Part shown: positions 22,282 to 35,472 of the stretch, piece after piece
Layout: each line of letters begins with the position of its first letter
How positions within the stretch are numbered: the stretch's first letter is position 1
Source of the DNA: Nemertoderma westbladi
Taxonomy: Eukaryota; Xenacoelomorpha; Nemertodermatida; Nemertodermatidae
Reading direction: 5' to 3'
Length of the DNA: 50,942 nucleotides
Assembly (NCBI GenBank): GCA_032718475.1
Contig: JAUCBJ010008031.1
Span: 1-50,942, forward strand
Made by a program: the position numbers and the translations under genes
The notes under the pieces: generated by a model
What the model saw: only the letters and a program-made list of their open reading frames with translations
Told to the model about the DNA's origin: nothing
Databases searched by the model: none

Positions 22282-25272
22282 TGATGAAGGCCGTCAGTCA
22301 TCGGTCAGCCACTGGAAACTGAAAGGTCTGCGAAAAGAGACTCTATGAAGGCCGTTAGTGATCGGTCAGCCAATGCAAACTGAAAGGTCTGCTAAAAGAG
22401 ACTCCATGAAGGCCGTCAGTCATCGGCCAGCCAATGAAAACTGAAAGGTCTGCTAAAAGAGACTTTAAGAAGGCTGTCAGTCATCGGTCAGCCACTGAAA
22501 ACTGAAACGTCTGCTAAACGAGACTTTAAGAAGGCCGTCAGTCATCGGTCAGCCAATGAAAACTGAAAGGTCTGCTAAACGAGACTTTAAGAAGGCCGTC
22601 AGTCATCAATCAGCCAATGAGAACTGAAAGGTTTGCTAAAAGACTCTATGAAGGCCGTCAATCATCGGTCTGCCAATGAAAACTGAAAGGTCTGTTAAAA
22701 GAGACTTTAAGAAGGCCGTCAGTCATCGGTCAGCCACTGAAAACTGAAAGGTCTGCTAAACGAGACTTTAAGAAGGCCGTCAGTCATCGATCAGCCAATA
22801 AAAACTGACAGGTCTGTTAAAAGAGACTTTAAGAAGGCCGTCAGTCATCGGTCAGCCACTGAAAACTGAAAGGTCTGCTAAACGAGACTTTAAGAAGGCC
22901 GTCAGTCATAGATCAGCCAATAAAAACTGAAAGGTCTGCTAAACGAGACTTTAAGAAGGCCGTCAGTCATCGATCAGCCAATAAAAACTGAAAGGTCTGT
23001 TAAAAGAGACTTTAAGAAGGCCGCCAGTCATCGGTCAGCCACTGAAAACTGAAAGGTCTGCTAAAAGAGACTCCATGAAGGCCGTCAGTCATCGATCAGC
23101 CAATAAAAACTGAAAGGTCTGCTAAACGAGACTTTAAGAAGGCCGTCAGTCATCGATCAGCCAATAAAAACTGAAAGGTCTGTTAAAAGAGACTTTAAGA
23201 AGGCCGTCAGTCATCGGTCAGCCACTGAAAACTGAAAGGTCTGCTAAACGAGACTTTAAGAAGGCCGTCAGTCATCGATCAGCCAATAAAAACTGAAAGG
23301 TCTGTTAAAAGAGACTTTAAGAAGGCCGCCAGTCATCGGTCAGCCACTGAAAACTGAAAGGTCTGCTAAACGAGACTTTAAGAAGGCCGTCAGTCATAGA
23401 TCAGCCAATAAAAACTGAAAGGTCTGCTAAACGAGACTTTAAGAAGGCCGTCAGTCATCGATCAGCCAATAAAAACTGAAAGGTCTGTTAAAATAGACTT
23501 TAAGAAGGCCGCCAGTCATCGGTCAGCCACTGAAAACTGAAAGGTCTGCTAAAAGAGACTCTATGAAGGCCGTTAGTCATAGATCAGCCAATGAGAACTG
23601 AAAGGTCTGCTAAAAGAGACTTTAAGAAGGCCGCCAGTCATCGGTCAGCCACTGAAAACTGAAAGGTCTGCTAAAAGAGACTCCATGAAGGCCGTCAGTC
23701 ATCGATCAGCCAATAAAAACTGAAAGGTCTGTTAAAAGAGACTTTAAGAAGGCCGCCAGTCATCGGTCAGCCACTGAAAACTGAAAGGTCTGCTAAAAGA
23801 GACTCCATGAAGGCCGTCAGTCATCGATCAGCCAATAAAAACTGAAAGGTCTGCTAAACGAGACTTTAAGAAGGCCGTCAGTCATCGATCAGCCAATAAA
23901 AACTGAAAGGTCTGTTAAAAGAGACTTTAAGAAGGCCGTCAGTCATCGGTCAGCCACTGAAAACTGAAAGGTCTGCTAAACGAGACTTTAAGAAGGCCGT
24001 CAGTCATCGATCAGCCAATAAAAACTGAAAGGTCTGTTAAAAGAGACTTTAAGAAGGCCGCCAGTCATCGGTCAGCCACTGAAAACTGAAAGGTCTGCTA
24101 AACGAGACTTTAAGAAGGCCGTCAGTCATAGATCAGCCAATAAAAACTGAAAGGTCTGCTAAACGAGACTTTAAGAAGGCCGTCAGTCATCGATCAGCCA
24201 ATAAAAACTGAAAGGTCTGTTAAAAGAGACTTTAAGAAGGCCGCCAGTCATCGGTCAGCCACTGAAAACTGAAAGGTCTGCTAAAAGAGACTCTATGAAG
24301 GCCGTTAGTCATAGATCAGCCAATGAGAACTGAAAGGTCTGCTAAAAGAGACTTTAAGAAGGCCGCCAGTCATCGGTCAGCCACTGAAAACTGAAAGGTC
24401 TGCTAAAAGAGACTCCATGAAGGCCGTCAGTCATCGATCAGCCAATAAAAACTGAAAGGTCTGTTAAAAGAGACTTTAAGAAGGCCGCCAGTCATCGGTA
24501 GCCACTGAAAACTGAAAGGTCTGCTAAAAGAGACTCTATGAAGGCCGTTAGTCATAGATCAGCCAATGAGAACTGAAAGGTCTGCTAAAAGAGACTCCAT
24601 GAAGGCCGTCAGTCATCGATCAGCCAATAAAAACTGAAAGGTCTGATAAACGAGACTTTAAGAAGGCTGTCAGTCATCGGTCAGCCACTGAAAACTGAAA
24701 GGTCTGCTAAACGAGACTTTAAGAAGGCTGTCAGTAATCGGTCAGCCAATGAAAAACTGAAAGGTCTGCTAAAAGAGACTCCATGAAGGCCGTGAGTCAT
24801 CGATCAGCCAATAAAAACTGAAAGGTCTGTTAAAAGAGACTTTAAGAAGGCCGTCAGTCATCGATCAGCCAATAAAAACTGAAAGGTCTGCTAAACGAGA
24901 CTTTAAGAAGGCCGTCAGTCATCGATCAGCCAATGAGAACTGAAAGGTCTACTAAAAGAGACTCTATAAATGCCGTCAGTCATTGGTTAGCCAATGAAAA
25001 CTGAAAGGTCTGCTAAAAGAGACTCCATGAAGGCCGTCAGTCATCGGCCAGCCAATGAAAACTGAAAGGTCTGCTAAAAGAGACTCCATGAAGGCCGTCA
25101 GTCATCGGTCAGCCAATGAAAACTGAAAGGTCTGCTAAAAGAAACTCCATGAAGGCCGTCAGTCATCGGTTAGCCAATGAAAACTGAAAGGTCTGCGAAA
25201 AGAGACTCTATAAATGCCGTCACTCATCGGTCAGACAATGAAAAACGGAAAGGTCTGCTGAACGAGATCAGT
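22282..25272. repeat. 61-bp satellite with a 732-bp higher-order repeat
   Basis: About 49 units of 61 bp built from CTGAAAGGTCTGCTAAA, GAGACTTTAAGAAGGCCGTC and AGTCATCGATCAGCCAAT. Variants (GACTTTAAG/GACTCCATG/GACTCTATG; GTCAGTCATCG/GCCAGTCATCG; AATAAAAA/CACTGAAAA) recur at 732 bp (12 units): the GACTCCATG variant at 23069 and 23801, and GACTCTATG at 23557 and 24289. So about 23.0-23.75 kb and 23.75-24.48 kb are two copies of a 12-mer. Both ends of the array are more diverged, as expected for old edges. In-frame stops in the unit leave no long frames. Confidence 0.95.
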
Positions 25273-25945
25273 CTTGATAATGCTGATTAATAATTAGGGA
25301 TTATATTACTCATCGGGAACTGTGGAAGTGTTGTATAAGAGAGGTGTCCGTCAATTAATTTTAGTGGAGTTGGCCAGTGTATGTTTGTATGGCATTTGGT
25401 GTCTGTCTAGGTGTCTATTGGAAATAGTCATGTAGTCCAGAAGGTGCTGCAAATTACGCAGCACAATCAGACGGTCCGTCCATATTACCTGAGTTCAATA
25501 ATTTTACAATTTTAAAATATTATTTATTTAGAGGCGAGGTGACCAAAATAGTTAACGTTACCCTAGACGTTAAACTTAAATGATACGAAAAGAAACAATT
25601 GACAATAACGATACCATTCATATATTAATATTATAATATTTAATTAACAATCTTGAAGGATTTCTGTATTCTTGTAAATATCGGTGGTGTGTTCTTGTCA
25701 CTATCGTAGTGCATTCCTCCAATTTGATATTCAGTTTGTTTGGAAGTACTACCCAAAAGTTTACATAGAAAGTGATTTGACTTAACATTTGGCTCAGACA
25801 CGAATGTTAATTAGATCAACTACATCACGTAAAATTAATGCCGTTTTAACAAATTATTTGCAATTGTAATAAGGTATTGATTTTTATGATTACTTAATAA
25901 AACTTACCACATAAAACTAAACCAATATTACCACTCATTTCACTA
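25273..25945. other. AT-rich sequence between two satellites, no gene seen
   Basis: Unique-looking DNA separating the 61-bp and 24-bp arrays. Only short frames are present. Confidence 0.55.
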
Positions 25946-28900
25946 ACTCCACCCAACTTGCCATTAATAATCCCACCCAACTTGCCACTAATAATCCCAC
26001 CCAACTTGCCACTAATTATCGCACCCAACTTCCCACTAATAATCCCACCCAACTTGCCAGTAAGAATCGCACCCAAATTGGCAGTAATAATCCCACCCAA
26101 CTTGGCAGTAATAATCGCACCCAACTTGCCACTAATAATCTCACCCAACTTGCCACTAATAATCCCACCCAACTTGGCAGTTATAATCGCACCCAACTTA
26201 CCACTAATAATCTCACCCAACTTGCCACTAATAATCGCACCCAACTTGCCACTAATAATCCCAGCCAACTTGGCAGTTATAATCGCACCCAACTTGCCAC
26301 TAATAATCTCACCCAACTTGCCACTAATAATCGCACCCAACTTGCCACTAATAATCCCACACAACCTGCCTGTAATAATCCCACCCAACGTGCCATTAAT
26401 AATCTCACCCAACTTGGCAGTTATAATCGCACCCAACTTGCCACTAATAATCTCACCCAACTTGCCACTAATAATCCCATCCAACTTGCCACTAATAATC
26501 CCACCCAACTTGCCACTAATAATCTCACCCAACTTGCCACTAATTATCGCACCCAACTTGCCACTAATAATCCCATCCAACTTGCCAGTAATAATCCCAT
26601 CCAACTTGCCACTAATAATCTCACCCAACTTGCCACTAATAATCCCATCCAACTTGCCACTAATAATCTCACCCAACTTGCCACTAATAATCCCACCCAA
26701 CTTGGCAGTTATAATCGCACCCAACTTACCACTAATAATCTCACCCAACTTGCCACTAATAATCGCACCCAACTTGCCACTAATAATCCCAGCCAACTTG
26801 GCAGTTATAATCGCACCCAACTTGCCACTAATAATCTCACCCAACTTGCCACTAATAATCGCACCCAACTTGCCACTAATAATCCCACACAACCTGCCTG
26901 TAATAATCCCACCCAACGTGCCATTAATAATCTCACCCAACTTGGCAGTTATAATCGCACCCAACTTGCCACTAATAATCTCACCCAACTTGCCACTAAT
27001 AATCCCATCCAACTTGCCACTAATAATCCCACCCAACTTGCCACTAATAATCTCACCCAACTTGCCACTAATTATCGCACCCAACTTGCCACTAATAATC
27101 CCATCCAACTTGCCAGTAATAATCCCATCCAACTTGCCACTAATAATCTCACCCAACTTGCCACTAATAATCCCATCCAACTTGCCACTAATAATCTCAC
27201 CCAACTTGCCACTAAGAATCTCACCCAACTTGCCACTAATAATCCCACCCAACTTGGCAGTTATAATCCCACCCAACTTGGCAGTAATAATCGCACCCAA
27301 CTTGCCACTAATAATCTCACCCAACTTGCCACTAATAATCCCACCCAACTTGGCAGTTATAATCGCACCCAATTTACCACTAATAATCTCACCTAACTTG
27401 CCAGTAATAATCGCACCCAACTTGCCACTAATAATCCCACCCAACTTGGCAGTTATAATCGCACCCAACTTGCCACTAATAATCCCACCCAACTTGGCAG
27501 TTATAATCGCACCCAACTTACCACTAATAATCTCATCCAACTTGCCACTAATAATCCCATCCAACTTGCCAATAATAATCCCATCCAACTGGCCACTAAT
27601 AATCCCACCCAACTTGGCAGTTATAATCGCACCCAACTTGCCACTAATAATCTCACCCAACTTGCCACTAATAATCGCACCCAACTTGCCACTAATAATC
27701 GCACCCAACTTGCCACTAATAATCCCACCCAACTTGGCAGTTATAATCGCACCCAACTTGCCACTAATAATCCCATCCAACTTGCCACTAATAATCTCAC
27801 CCAACTTGCCACTAATAATCTCACCCAACTTGCAACTAATAATCCCATCCAACTTGCCACTAATAATCTCACCCAACTTGCAACTAATAATCCCATCCAA
27901 CTTGCCACTAATAATCCCACCCAACTTGGCAGTTATAATCGCACCCAACTTGCCACTAATAATCTCACCCAACTTGCCACTAATAATCTCACCCAACTTG
28001 CAACTAATAATCCCATCCAACTTGCCACTAATAATCGCACCCAACTTGCCACTAATAATCCCACCCAACCTGCCTGTAATAATCCTACCCAACGTGCCAT
28101 TAATATTCCCACCCAACCTGCCTGTAATAATCACATCCAACTTGACATAATAACCCCACCCAACCTGCCTGTAATAATCCCACCCAACTTGCCATTAATA
28201 ATCCCACCCAACTTGCCACTAATAATCCCACCCAACTTGCCACTAATAATCCCACCCAACTTCCCACTAATAATCCCACCCAACTTGCCAGTAAGAATCG
28301 CACCCAAATTGGCAGTAATAATCCCACCCAACTTGGCAGTAATAATCGCACCCAACTTGCCACTAATAATCTCACCCAACTTGCCACTAATAATCCCACC
28401 CAACTTGGCAGTTATAATCGCACCCAACTTACCACTAATAATCTCACCCAACTTGCCACTAATAATCGCACCCAACTTGCCACTAATAATCCCAGCCAAC
28501 TTGGCAGTTATAATCGCACCCAACTTGCCACTAATAATCTCAGCCAACTTGCCACTAATAATCGCACCCAACTTGCCACTAATATTCCCACACAACCTGC
28601 CTGTAATAATCCCACCCAACGTGCCATTAATAATCCCACCCAACTTGCCACTAATAATCGCACCCAACTTGCCACTAATAATCCCACACAACCTGCCTGT
28701 AATAATCCCACCCAACGTGCCATTAATAATCCCACCCAACTTGGCAGTTATAATCGCACCCAACTTGCCACTAATAATCTCACCCAACTTGCCACTAATA
28801 ATCCCATCCAACTTGCCACTAATAATCCCACCCAACTTGCCACTAATAATCTCACCCAACTTGCCACTAATTATCGCACCCAACTTGCCACTAATAATCC

Positions 28901-30712
28901 CATCCAACTTGCCAGTAATAATCCCATCCAACTTGCCACTAATAATCTCACCCAACTTGCCACTAATAATCCCATCCAACTTGCCACTAATAATCTCACC
29001 CAACTTGCCACTAATAATCCCACCCAACTTGGCAGTTAAAATCGCACCCAACTTACCACTAATAATCTCACCCAACTTGCCACTAATAATCGCACCCAAC
29101 TTGCCACTAATAATCCCACCCAACTTGGCAGTTATAATCGCACCCAACTTGCCACTAAGAATCTCACCCAACTTGCCACTAATAATCCCACCCAACTTGG
29201 CAGTTATAATCCCACCCAACTTGGCAGTAATAATCGCACCCAACTTGCCACTAATAATCTCACCCAACTTGCCACTAATAATCCCACCCAACTTGGCAGT
29301 TATAATCGCACCCAACTTACCACTAATAATCTCACCTAACTTGCCAGTAATAATCGCACCCAACTTGCCACTAATAATCCCACCCAACTTGGCAGTTATA
29401 ATCGCACCCAACTTGCCACTAATAATCCCACCCAACTTGGCAGTTATAATCGCACCCAACTTACCACTAATAATCTCATCCAACTTGCCACTAATAATCG
29501 CACCCAACTTGCCACTAATAATCCCACCCAACTTGCCACTAATAATCTCACCCAACTTGCCACTAATAATCGCACCGAACTTGGCAGTTATAATCCCACC
29601 CAACTTGCCACTAATAATCCCATCCGACTTGCCAATAATAATCCCACCCAACTTGCCACTAATAATCCCACCCAACTTGGCAGTTATAATCGCACCCAAC
29701 TTGCCACTAATAATCTCACCCAACTTGCCACTAATAATCGCACCCAACTTACCACTAATAATCGCACCCAACTTGCCACTAATAATCCCACCCAACTTGG
29801 CAGTTATAATCGCACCCAACTTGCCACTAATAATCCCATCCAACTTGCCACTAATAATCGCACCCAACTTGCCACTAATAATCTCACCCAACTTGCAACT
29901 AATAATCCCATCCAACTTGCCACTAATAATCGCACCCAACTTGCCACTAATAATCTCACCCAACTTGCCACTAATAATCGCACCCAACTTACCACTAATA
30001 ATCGCACCCAACTTGCCACTAATAATCCCATCCAACTTGCCACTAATAATCGCACCCAACTTGCCACTAATAATCTCACCCAACTTGCCACTAATAATCC
30101 CATCCAACTTGCCACTAATAATCTCACCCAACTTGCCACTAATAATCTCACCCAACTTGCCACTAATAATCTCACCCAACTTGCAACTAATAATCCCATC
30201 CAACTTGCCACTAATAATCGCACCCAACTTGCCACTAATAATCCAACCCAACCTGCCTGTAATAATCCCACCCAACGTGGCATTAATATTCCCACCCAAC
30301 CTGCATGTAATAATCCCACCCAACTTGCCATTAATAATCCCACCCAACCTGCCTGTAATAATTGCACCCAACTCGGACAGTAATAATCGCACCCAACTTG
30401 CCTGTAATAATCCCACCCAACGTGCCATTAATATTCCCACCCAACCTGCCTGTAATAATCACATCCAACTTGCCATAATAACCCCACCCAACCTGCCTGT
30501 AATAATCCCACCCAACTTGCCATTAATAATCCCACCCAACCTGCCTGTAATAATCCCACCCAACTTGCCATTAATAATCCCACCCAACCTGCCTGTAATA
30601 ATCCCACCCAACCTGCCTGTAATAATTGCACCCAACTCGACAGTAATAATCGCACCAATCTTGCCACTACTAACTAATCCCACCCAACTTGCCATTCATT
30701 TCACAAATTTAC
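25946..30712. repeat. 24-bp minisatellite, about 195 units, open on both strands
   Basis: Units read CCCACCCAACTTGCCACTAA followed by TAAT, with ordered variants (CTTGGCAGTTAT, CATCCAACTTGCC, CTCACCCAACTTG, CGCACCCAACTTG). Because 24 is a multiple of 3 and the unit has no stops in the relevant frames, the plus strand is open for 730 and 860 codons (8-residue repeats, PNLPLIIP) and the minus strand for 748 and 769 codons (GGIISGKL). The frames break at 28141, where a short unit interrupts the array. Higher-order structure: the ACACAACCTGCC variant at 26361 and 26889 is 528 bp (22 units) apart, and the array start (about 25957) recurs at about 28188, 2231 bp on. The frames carry no start context, signal sequence or non-repeat domain, so they are best read as repeat shadows. 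Confidence 0.93.
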
Positions 30713-31025
30713 CAACAAACTTACCTCTAATTCCACGAAAAATAATTGGGGCTGATTGTATCGGCGGTTGATTTCTGTTTGACGCAAATCCTCCTCGGCG
30801 AATTAATTTATCGTCTCGGATTGAGAATATTAATTAGAAGTTAAGGGAAAGGAAAGGAACATGCACCGGGACGTTATACAAACCAAAACAATGAACGGTT
30901 ACAAGTTACTTTTTGAAATAAATCAACTAGTATATTCCGCTGGTGAAGGTTGAATTAACATCGCATCGAAAGCCCCCGCCCCCCACTATCTGACCAATTA
31001 TCACTCCATCAATTAATTATAATTA
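30713..31025. other. Junction between the 24-bp and 36-bp arrays, no gene seen
   Basis: About 300 bp of AT-rich unique sequence containing a short C-rich run (about 30972-30983). Confidence 0.5.
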
Positions 31026-33650
31026 TTCTCAAATTACTATACCTCTCATTCCACCACCACCAAACGTACCACTCAATCCTCCAATTACAACTCCAAAATC
31101 CACCAACCAATTATATCATTCCATTAAACTTATAATTCATACCACCGATTACAGCTCCACTAAATTTACTTCTCATTTCATTAAATTATAATTCCACAGA
31201 AGTTATAATTCATTCGACTATCCACCAATTATAATTCAACAAAACCTACTAGAAATTCCACCACATATAACTCCACCAATTATCATTCATGTAAAGCATT
31301 CCACCAATTATTATAATTCTACCAAACTTACACGCATGTTTCACCAATTATAACTCCACTAAACTTACCACCCATTCCACCATTTATAACTCCACCTGAC
31401 TTACCACTCATTCCACCAATAATTATAACTCTTACAAAATTTACAACCCGTTCCACAAAATATAACTCCATTCAACTTACCATCAAGTCCACTAATTATC
31501 CACCAAACTTACCACACATTCAACTAATTATCCAAACTTAGCACTCATTCCACCAATAATTATGACCCCACCAAACTTACCACTTACTTCACCAAACGTA
31601 CCAACCACTCCACCAAACGTACCACTCATTCCACTAATTATAACACCATCAAACTTACCAACCACTCCAACAAACGTACCAACTACTCCACCAAAATTAC
31701 CACACTTTCAACCAATTATAACTCCATCAAACTTACCACTACTTCCACCAAACTTACCAACCACTCCACCAAACTTACCACTCATTCCACCAATTATAAC
31801 ACCACCAAACTTACCACTCATTCCACCAAATATAACTCCTCCAAACTTACGACTCACTTCACTATACGTACCAACCATTCCACCAAACGTACCAACTACT
31901 CCACCAAACTTACCACACATTCAACCAATTAAAACTCCACCAAACTTACCAACCACTCAACCAAACTTACCACTCATTCTACCAAACTTACCACACATTC
32001 CACTAATTATAACTCTATAAAATTTACAACACTTTAAACAAATTAAAACTCCACCAAAATTACCATTCATTCCAACAAACATACCAACAACCACTCCACC
32101 AAACTTACCACCTACTCTACCAAAATTACAAACCACTCAACCAAACTTACCAACCACTCCACCCAACTTACCACTCATTATTCCTTCCACACTTATAACT
32201 TTTATATAATTAATTTATATTTATATTAATTTATAACAATTATAACACTTACCAACCACTTCACCAAACTTACCACTTACTCCACCAAACTTACCAAACC
32301 ATCCACAAAAACTTATAAACCACTCCAACAAATTATCAATCACTCCACCAAACTTACCAACCTCTCCACCAAACTTACCAACCACTCCACGAAACCTACC
32401 ACTAATTCCACCACTTACAATTCTGAAAAAGTTACAACCGATTCCACCAAACTTACCACTCACTCCACCAAACTTATCACCCAGTCCACCAATTATTACT
32501 CCACCAAACTTACCACCCACTCCACCAAACTTACAACCTATTCCACCAAACTTACCAACCACTCCGCCAAACCTATCACACATTCTACCACTTATAACTC
32601 CACCAAAATTACCACCCATTCCACCAATTATAACTCTACTCAAATTTCTACCCATTCCACCAATTATAACTCCACCAAACTTACCACCCATTCCACCAAT
32701 TTTAATTACAAAATTTACAACCGATTCCGCAAATTATAATTCCAACAAACTTACCACCCACTCCGCCAAACCTATTACCCATTCCACCACTTATAACTCC
32801 ACCAAACTTACCACCCATTCCACCAATTTTAACTCTACTCAACTTTCCACCCACTCGACTAATTATAACTCCACCAAAAGTACCATCTAACTTACCAACC
32901 ACCCCACCAAACTTATTTACTCCACCAAAATTTATCTCCGATTCCACCAACAATTATAACTCCACCAAACTTACCACCCATTCCACCAATTTTAACTCTA
33001 CTCAACTTTCCACCCATTCGACTAATTATAACTCCACCAAACTTATCACCCACTCCACCAATTATAACTCCAACAAACTTACCACCCACTCCACCAAACT
33101 TACCACTCATTCCACAAATTATAACTCCACCAAACGCACAATCAAACTTATCAACCACACAACCAAACTTATTTACTCCACCAAAATTTATCACAGATTC
33201 CACCAATTATAACTCCACCAAACTTACCACCCATTCCACCAATTTTAACTCTACTCAACTTTCCACCCATTCCACTAATTATAACTCCACCAAACTTACC
33301 ACCCATTCCACCAATTATAACTCCAACAAACTTACCACCCACTCCACCAAACTTACCACTCATTCCACAAATTATAACTCCCCCAAACGTACTATCATAC
33401 TTACCAACTTTCCACTCAATCCACCAATTATATCATTCCATTACACTTATATTTTATTCCACCAATTAGAACTACGCAAATTCTACACCCCATTCCACAA
33501 ATTATAACTCCACCAAACTTACTACCCATTCCACCAGTTATAACTCTACTCTACTTACCATTTATTCCACCAATTATCAACGCATAATCGCTTACAATTA
33601 ATTTTATCAATTAGAACTCCGCCAAATTTACCCCCATTCCCCCACTAGCC
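31026..33650. repeat. Degenerate 36-bp minisatellite (21 + 15 bp modules), G-poor plus strand
   Basis: Around 70 degenerate units alternate a 21-bp module (CCACCAAACTTACCACTCAT plus T) with a 15-bp module (CCACCAATTATAACT). The plus strand has very little G through more than 2 kb. Longer duplications exist: CCACCAAAATTTATC followed by the same 200 bp occurs at about 32926 and 33180. Minus-strand frames such as 32221-32691 give Gly-rich GGKFGGVIIGGM-type repeats and are taken as shadows. The 21-bp module matches most of the 24-bp unit of the preceding array, so both arrays probably share an ancestor. Confidence 0.88.
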
Positions 33651-34096
33651 CAAAACAATAGGCGATATAGGTTACGTACTCACGCGTTTCATGAATAACT
33701 GTACATATTACTAGTCGTTATATTACTTGCCGAAATATAGTAGTAACAAAGCAACCGGAATTTTACAGCAAATGGAAATTTATAATTTATTACGTTGGTA
33801 CTAAAAGTAATATTTAGAATTTTCTAAACTATTATTTTTGAAATAATGTATTATTTGTATAGCCTTGAAATGAACAAAGAACAAAACAAATCATATTACC
33901 TTACTCTGTGAGATATATATTGTTATATTAGGGATTTTTATGCTCAAACTAATTTGTGTCAAATTTTCCCCGGCAGAGTCTGAGGGCTTACTTACTTTCA
34001 GTGCGGTCCTCCCAAAACTATACTATACTCCCCAGAGGAAATTGGTACTCATTTAATAAAGAAAAGTGTCGCTAAACTTGTAAAACACGAACCATC
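33651..34096. other. Intergenic sequence, no gene seen
   Basis: AT-rich, no frames or repeats recognised. Confidence 0.5.
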
Positions 34097-34356
34097 GGCG
34101 GCAACCCGAAGGCTGCTCTCTCTCTCGGTTGCTACCTTAAGGCAGGGAGGAGGGTGGGCGCCACACCTCCTCCCAAGGTCGAATATTCTCACTATTCAAC
34201 CGTTTTCTTTACTCCCAGCATATGCCGGGTTCCCATTACAGCGGGGTGGGCTAAAGCTAGTTCCTTAGAGTTAACTGGGCTGTTCCATTTGTAAGGATCG
34301 AACCGACGACCTTCTGGTTGGAAGACGGACGCTCTAATCACCTAGAGAACCTGGAC
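34097..34356 (-). mobile_element. tRNA-derived SINE, Gly(TCC)-like head
   Basis: Read on minus from 34356: GTCCAGGTTCTCTAGGTGAT, then AGAGCGTCCGTC (A-box region), an anticodon loop CTTCCAA, and a perfect B box GGTTCGATCC at 34294-34303. The non-tRNA body includes AACCCGGCATATGCTGGG and, near its 3' end, GGGAGGAGGTGTGGCGCC and a CT-rich stretch. The far end (34097-34165) has GGTTGCTACCTTAAGG and CAACCCGAAGG, which loosely recall the 36-bp repeat. The head resembles the tRNA-like heads common in marine-invertebrate SINEs. The boundary at 34097 is approximate. Confidence 0.6.
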
Positions 34357-35151
34357 GCGACGTACCCATAGCGACCATTTAATGATGTAAGTTTTAAGAT
34401 TTAAATTTAATAAAGGGCTTTTCTTGGTATATGTTACTGTAATTCTTTAGTCAACACTCAACAGCTTAAAAATAAATTTTTAAATCCAAAAATAATACTA
34501 TCAATAGGATGTTTTATAGTACCGTTTAAAGGTATATTTTCAAAAAAAAAAAATTCGGTCAAAATTCGCCGGAAGTACGGGGTCATGTCGGGTGCATGCG
34601 TTGGAATGCACGAAATTTCTTGCACATATACTAAGTAATACTACAGGCCATTTGTTCATCGATTAGTTATATTACCAAACATAACTTACCGTTACCACCC
34701 AAATAGTAACTACCAACTTGCATTAATCCTTTTCTATATGTAACGGAAGCTATCAATTATTATCACACCACACCCATGTTATTCCACCTAATAATCCACA
34801 CATTTCTGAGAAGTCTCAGCAGTGAGTTTCATTGCATCCAAACCATAAAACTATTATTCGCTCAACCACCATACAATGCACTCAGTTGTACACAGTTACA
34901 CCAGCTTTGGAAAATAAAACACATTGTATTATGGGCGACACCTGGGCGTTATTTGCCCACAATATTAGACTAAAACACAGTGCACGGTATGGGTGATAAC
35001 AATTAAATTGGGAATGACTGTTTTTATCGCGCTGATAACTAGAACTTTCATGATGTTCCCTAAAAATTAACCAGGTTATTATTGGACATGGACATTAGAT
35101 ATCTTTAGTTATTAAGTATACCCACCCAAAGGCTAATACGGTACAAATATA
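34357..35151. other. Intergenic sequence, no gene seen
   Basis: AT-rich. A 65-codon plus frame at 34776-34973 is not recognisable. Nothing else stands out. Confidence 0.5.
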
Positions 35152-35472
35152 TTAAATGTAACGACTGTGTATTGTTGTAGGAAACAATGGCCTGACCACC
35201 AACACGTGTTTGTAGCAGGATGATTCCGTGTAGCAAGGTGACTGACTCTTAATGTCTTCAACAGCATCCAAGTAATTACCTGAGAACGCACGACTGAATG
35301 CTACACCCTGCGACGCAATAGTAAATAATAAATTAGATAAATATGTTGAATACAAAAAATAGCAATGCAGATAAACCAAAACAGTACACCCCACCCACAT
35401 TCACTTACCGGAATCATGGAGCTACAGCCACATTTGTTCGGCTTTCTGTAAGGCAACTCGCCGATTCAGTTT
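35152..35472 (-). CDS. Tentative 3' end of a two-exon gene, unknown product
   Basis: On minus, a frame opening after a TGA near 35472 reads ELPYRKPNKCGCSSMIP to a strong donor (CCG|GTAAGT, exon end 35409). A 101-bp AT-rich intron (35308-35408) follows, with a TCTAATT branch-like site and the acceptor GCGTCGCAG. The next exon (35307-35152) continues in phase as GVAFSRAFSGNYLDAVEDIK and ends HSRYI-stop. Donor, acceptor, length and phase all agree, which is more than chance usually gives, but no family is recognised and the first segment may itself begin at an acceptor (TTGCCTTACAG). Four cysteines lie in the combined segment. Confidence 0.27.

Noticed and set aside
22282-25272. CRISPR array
   Set aside because: Units are contiguous 61-bp copies with graded variants and no unique spacers, in a eukaryotic setting.
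31562-33363. Gly-rich GGKFGGV repeat protein on minus, or Thr/Pro/Asn-rich protein on plus
   Set aside because: Both are readings of a degenerate minisatellite with many frame breaks.
34283-34356. Functional tRNA-Gly gene
   Set aside because: D-arm and acceptor stem are degraded and a SINE body follows the B box.
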